A stretch of DNA of 50,272 nt from the NCBI GenBank assembly GCA_004292595.1, contig RDXM01000099.1, positions 1-50,272 of the forward strand, read 5' to 3'. The translations under genes and the position numbers were made by a program. Origin of the DNA: Candidatus Kapaibacterium sp. GTDB taxonomy: Bacteria; Bacteroidota; Ignavibacteria; Kapaibacteriales; UBA4661. The notes beneath the pieces are model-generated. The model was not told the DNA's origin and searched no databases. It saw only the letters and a list, made by a program, of their open reading frames with translations. How positions within the stretch are numbered: the first letter of the stretch is position 1; every line of letters starts with the position of its first letter. Positions 48,941-50,272 of the stretch are shown in pieces.

Positions 48941-50182
48941 ATGCGTATCCTTCTTTTTCGCACCAGTTCTTGCGGTGCGGCACTCTTTTTGGCAATGCAG
49001 CTTTTCTGCGCCGCGATGCTCTTCGCGCAAGAAAATACCCCATCTCAACCAGAATTGCGCCTTGCGGGCGTAGATGCTGCGGGCAAAGAAATTCCACTCA
49101 CAACGGTAACTGTTACCAGTTCCCGCACTGTTTCTATCTATGCGCTTCAACGCGCTCTGGCAGCCGATTGTGCGCCCTTGCGTACGATGTTTTCCGATTC
49201 CGCCTTGATAGCAAATTTTCTCTACGAGGCGCGTGGGACAAGGCTTGAGCGGTTTCGACGGCATGAAATGGTGCGGATTCTGCAAGAACGCCTTCGCCTG
49301 AATCCCGCATTAACACTTGCTTTACAGCCTTCTTCGGAAGAGCGCACTCAAAAAAATGCAGTGATATTGAAAGAATGTTTGCTTGAAGGAACAAGCATTG
49401 ATGCGGGACGTGTGAGTATCAGCACCACTCCGCACAATCGCAAAAATGGTCAAATCCTGCTGCAAGGCGCACCAGAACTCTTTGCGCCGATGATGCAAAT
49501 TGATACCATTTTCACAGCATCGCCTTCTATCGTCCGCTTTTTCTGCACTTCCGCAACAGCACAGTCCTTTATACCGCAGCAATGGGCGATTACAATAAAG
49601 CTCGTAGGAGAAAATCGCCAGTCCAAAAACATCCGCGCTCCAATCACGGCAGCAGGAAATCTCCGCCCTGTTGTCGATTGGAAATTCAAAGATGCGGCAT
49701 ATACTTTTCACGAATTTTCTTTCACCAAGCCAGACACGGTGCGTTGTGCATTAGAAATTCGCTACAAAGACCCCAGTATTTCAAACGAGCGTTCTGCACC
49801 AGTATCTTTCGCTGTACAGCGCATAAACACTCTTCAGGACAGCATTCCGCCTGTTCCAGAAATGTGTGAATTGGACTTTGAAGACGATGGTAAGAATGCC
49901 AGACTTAGTGCTGAAGGACAAGCAACAGTGCGGCAAATGAAGCAGTCTGCTCGCTTTGTGCAGGGATTCAGTATTGTTTGCACGATGAAAGCAAAGGAAG
50001 AGGAGGTAGCAACGGCAGCATTTCAAGCACAGTGCAAAGCCCGCGCCCGCACGATTGCCCAGCAATTTGGATGCCCCGAAACGAAAGTAAGCGTTCAGAA
50101 GCAAGCATTGGAGACGGATTCACCCGCAGGATGGTTGCTTGCCTCACGAATGGTGCAGTGTAGATTTATTATGCCGTTTTGA
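48941..50182 (+). CDS. Secreted protein of unknown function with possible degenerate OmpA-like end
   Basis: This protein has 413 residues. The signal peptide (LFLAMQLFCAAMLFAQ) is followed by mostly beta-rich sequence without a recognised domain. The C-terminal 100 residues (LDFEDDGKNARLSAEGQATV ... CKARARTIAQQFGCPETKVSV) resemble the OmpA-like peptidoglycan-binding domain in overall pattern (an Asp-containing strand, a helix, then RARTIAQQFG). The TD and N...LS..RA peptidoglycan-contact residues are not all kept. It may therefore be an inactive relative, or only similar by chance. The gene starts 40 bases after yraN and ends 27 bases before a palindrome. Confidence 0.82.
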   Translation: MRILLFRTSSCGAALFLAMQLFCAAMLFAQENTPSQPELRLAGVDAAGKEIPLTTVTVTSSRTVSIYALQRALAADCAPLRTMFSDSALIANFLYEARGTRLERFRRHEMVRILQERLRLNPALTLALQPSSEERTQKNAVILKECLLEGTSIDAGRVSISTTPHNRKNGQILLQGAPELFAPMMQIDTIFTASPSIVRFFCTSATAQSFIPQQWAITIKLVGENRQSKNIRAPITAAGNLRPVVDWKFKDAAYTFHEFSFTKPDTVRCALEIRYKDPSISNERSAPVSFAVQRINTLQDSIPPVPEMCELDFEDDGKNARLSAEGQATVRQMKQSARFVQGFSIVCTMKAKEEEVATAAFQAQCKARARTIAQQFGCPETKVSVQKQALETDSPAGWLLASRMVQCRFIMPF

Positions 50183-50208
50183 CTATATTTTGAATACTTT
50201 GATTTTAG

Positions 50209-50228
50209 CAAGGCAGCATGCTGCCTTG
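50209..50228. terminator. Perfect palindrome, probable terminator
   Basis: CAAGGCAG CATG CTGCCTTG is a 20-bp perfect palindrome followed by TTTC, 27 bases after the stop of the last gene. The T-run is short, so termination is likely but not certain. Confidence 0.65.
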
Positions 50229-50272
50229 TTTCGGAGAATTGAAAGTATTCATTTTACAATCGAAACGGTATT

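Overview
The window looks like a chromosomal stretch from a Gram-negative bacterium of the Bacteroidota/Chlorobiota (FCB) group, perhaps an Ignavibacteria- or Kapabacteria-like lineage. This is inferred from several features. Four proteins end in type IX secretion (T9SS) type A sorting domains. The tRNA-guanine transglycosylase lacks zinc cysteines, as I recall for Bacteroidota enzymes. Shine-Dalgarno sequences are mostly weak. One GNAT protein resembles a type I associate with argG in Bacteroidota. No rRNA or T9SS core gene is present, so the taxonomic call is tentative.

Layout. 1-4.2 kb: end of a secreted protein, then convergent dapD, then divergent tilS with a very long disordered N-terminus. 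4.3-7.6 kb: an overlapping pair of small unknown ORFs, hpt and ftsH. 7.9-9.0 kb: terminator, palindromic repeat and a solitary C5 DNA methyltransferase. 9.2-11.8 kb: a three-domain aromatic biosynthesis fusion (prephenate dehydratase, DAHP synthase, chorismate mutase) and an NTF2-like protein. 11.9-19.5 kb: two T9SS cargo proteins flanking a glycosyltransferase and tgt. 19.6-28.1 kb, mostly minus strand: cyclophilin, GNAT, TerB-like protein, S41 protease, IgGFc-binding/beta-barrel protein, CHMI-like tautomerase and dnaN. 28.3-34 kb: psd, cyclase-family hydrolase, tRNA-His, HAD hydrolase, AlbA_2 regulator, second cyclophilin and a REC-kinase hybrid. 34.7-41.2 kb: a 2156-residue mosaic cell-surface protein. 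41.3-43.2 kb: an intact IS607-type transposon (serine recombinase plus TnpB). 43.3-46.2 kb: a purM-pth-cinA run. 46.4-50.2 kb: a second REC-kinase hybrid, a SUI1/YciH factor, a small membrane protein, a YraN nuclease and a secreted protein of unknown function.

Most genes are housekeeping: lysine and aromatic amino acid synthesis, purine salvage and synthesis, tRNA modification, DNA replication, phospholipid synthesis and proteolysis. A second layer is cell-surface export, with T9SS cargo, an outer-membrane barrel protein and secreted cyclophilins.

The least explained content lies between genes. Three dispersed palindromic repeat families occur. Family A is CACAGAC hairpins (five loci, with compensatory substitutions). 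Family B is GTAGTCCACC hairpins of 33 bp (four loci, with compensatory substitutions). Family C is MITE-like elements of about 155-195 bp with terminal inverted repeats, possible target duplications, one decayed copy and two solo ends. No transposase of matching type is visible for these families, and I see no CRISPR array. I found no clearly new multi-gene system. The repeat families, the TilS extension, the fused aromatic enzyme and the TnpB with a displaced catalytic glutamate are the items most worth following.
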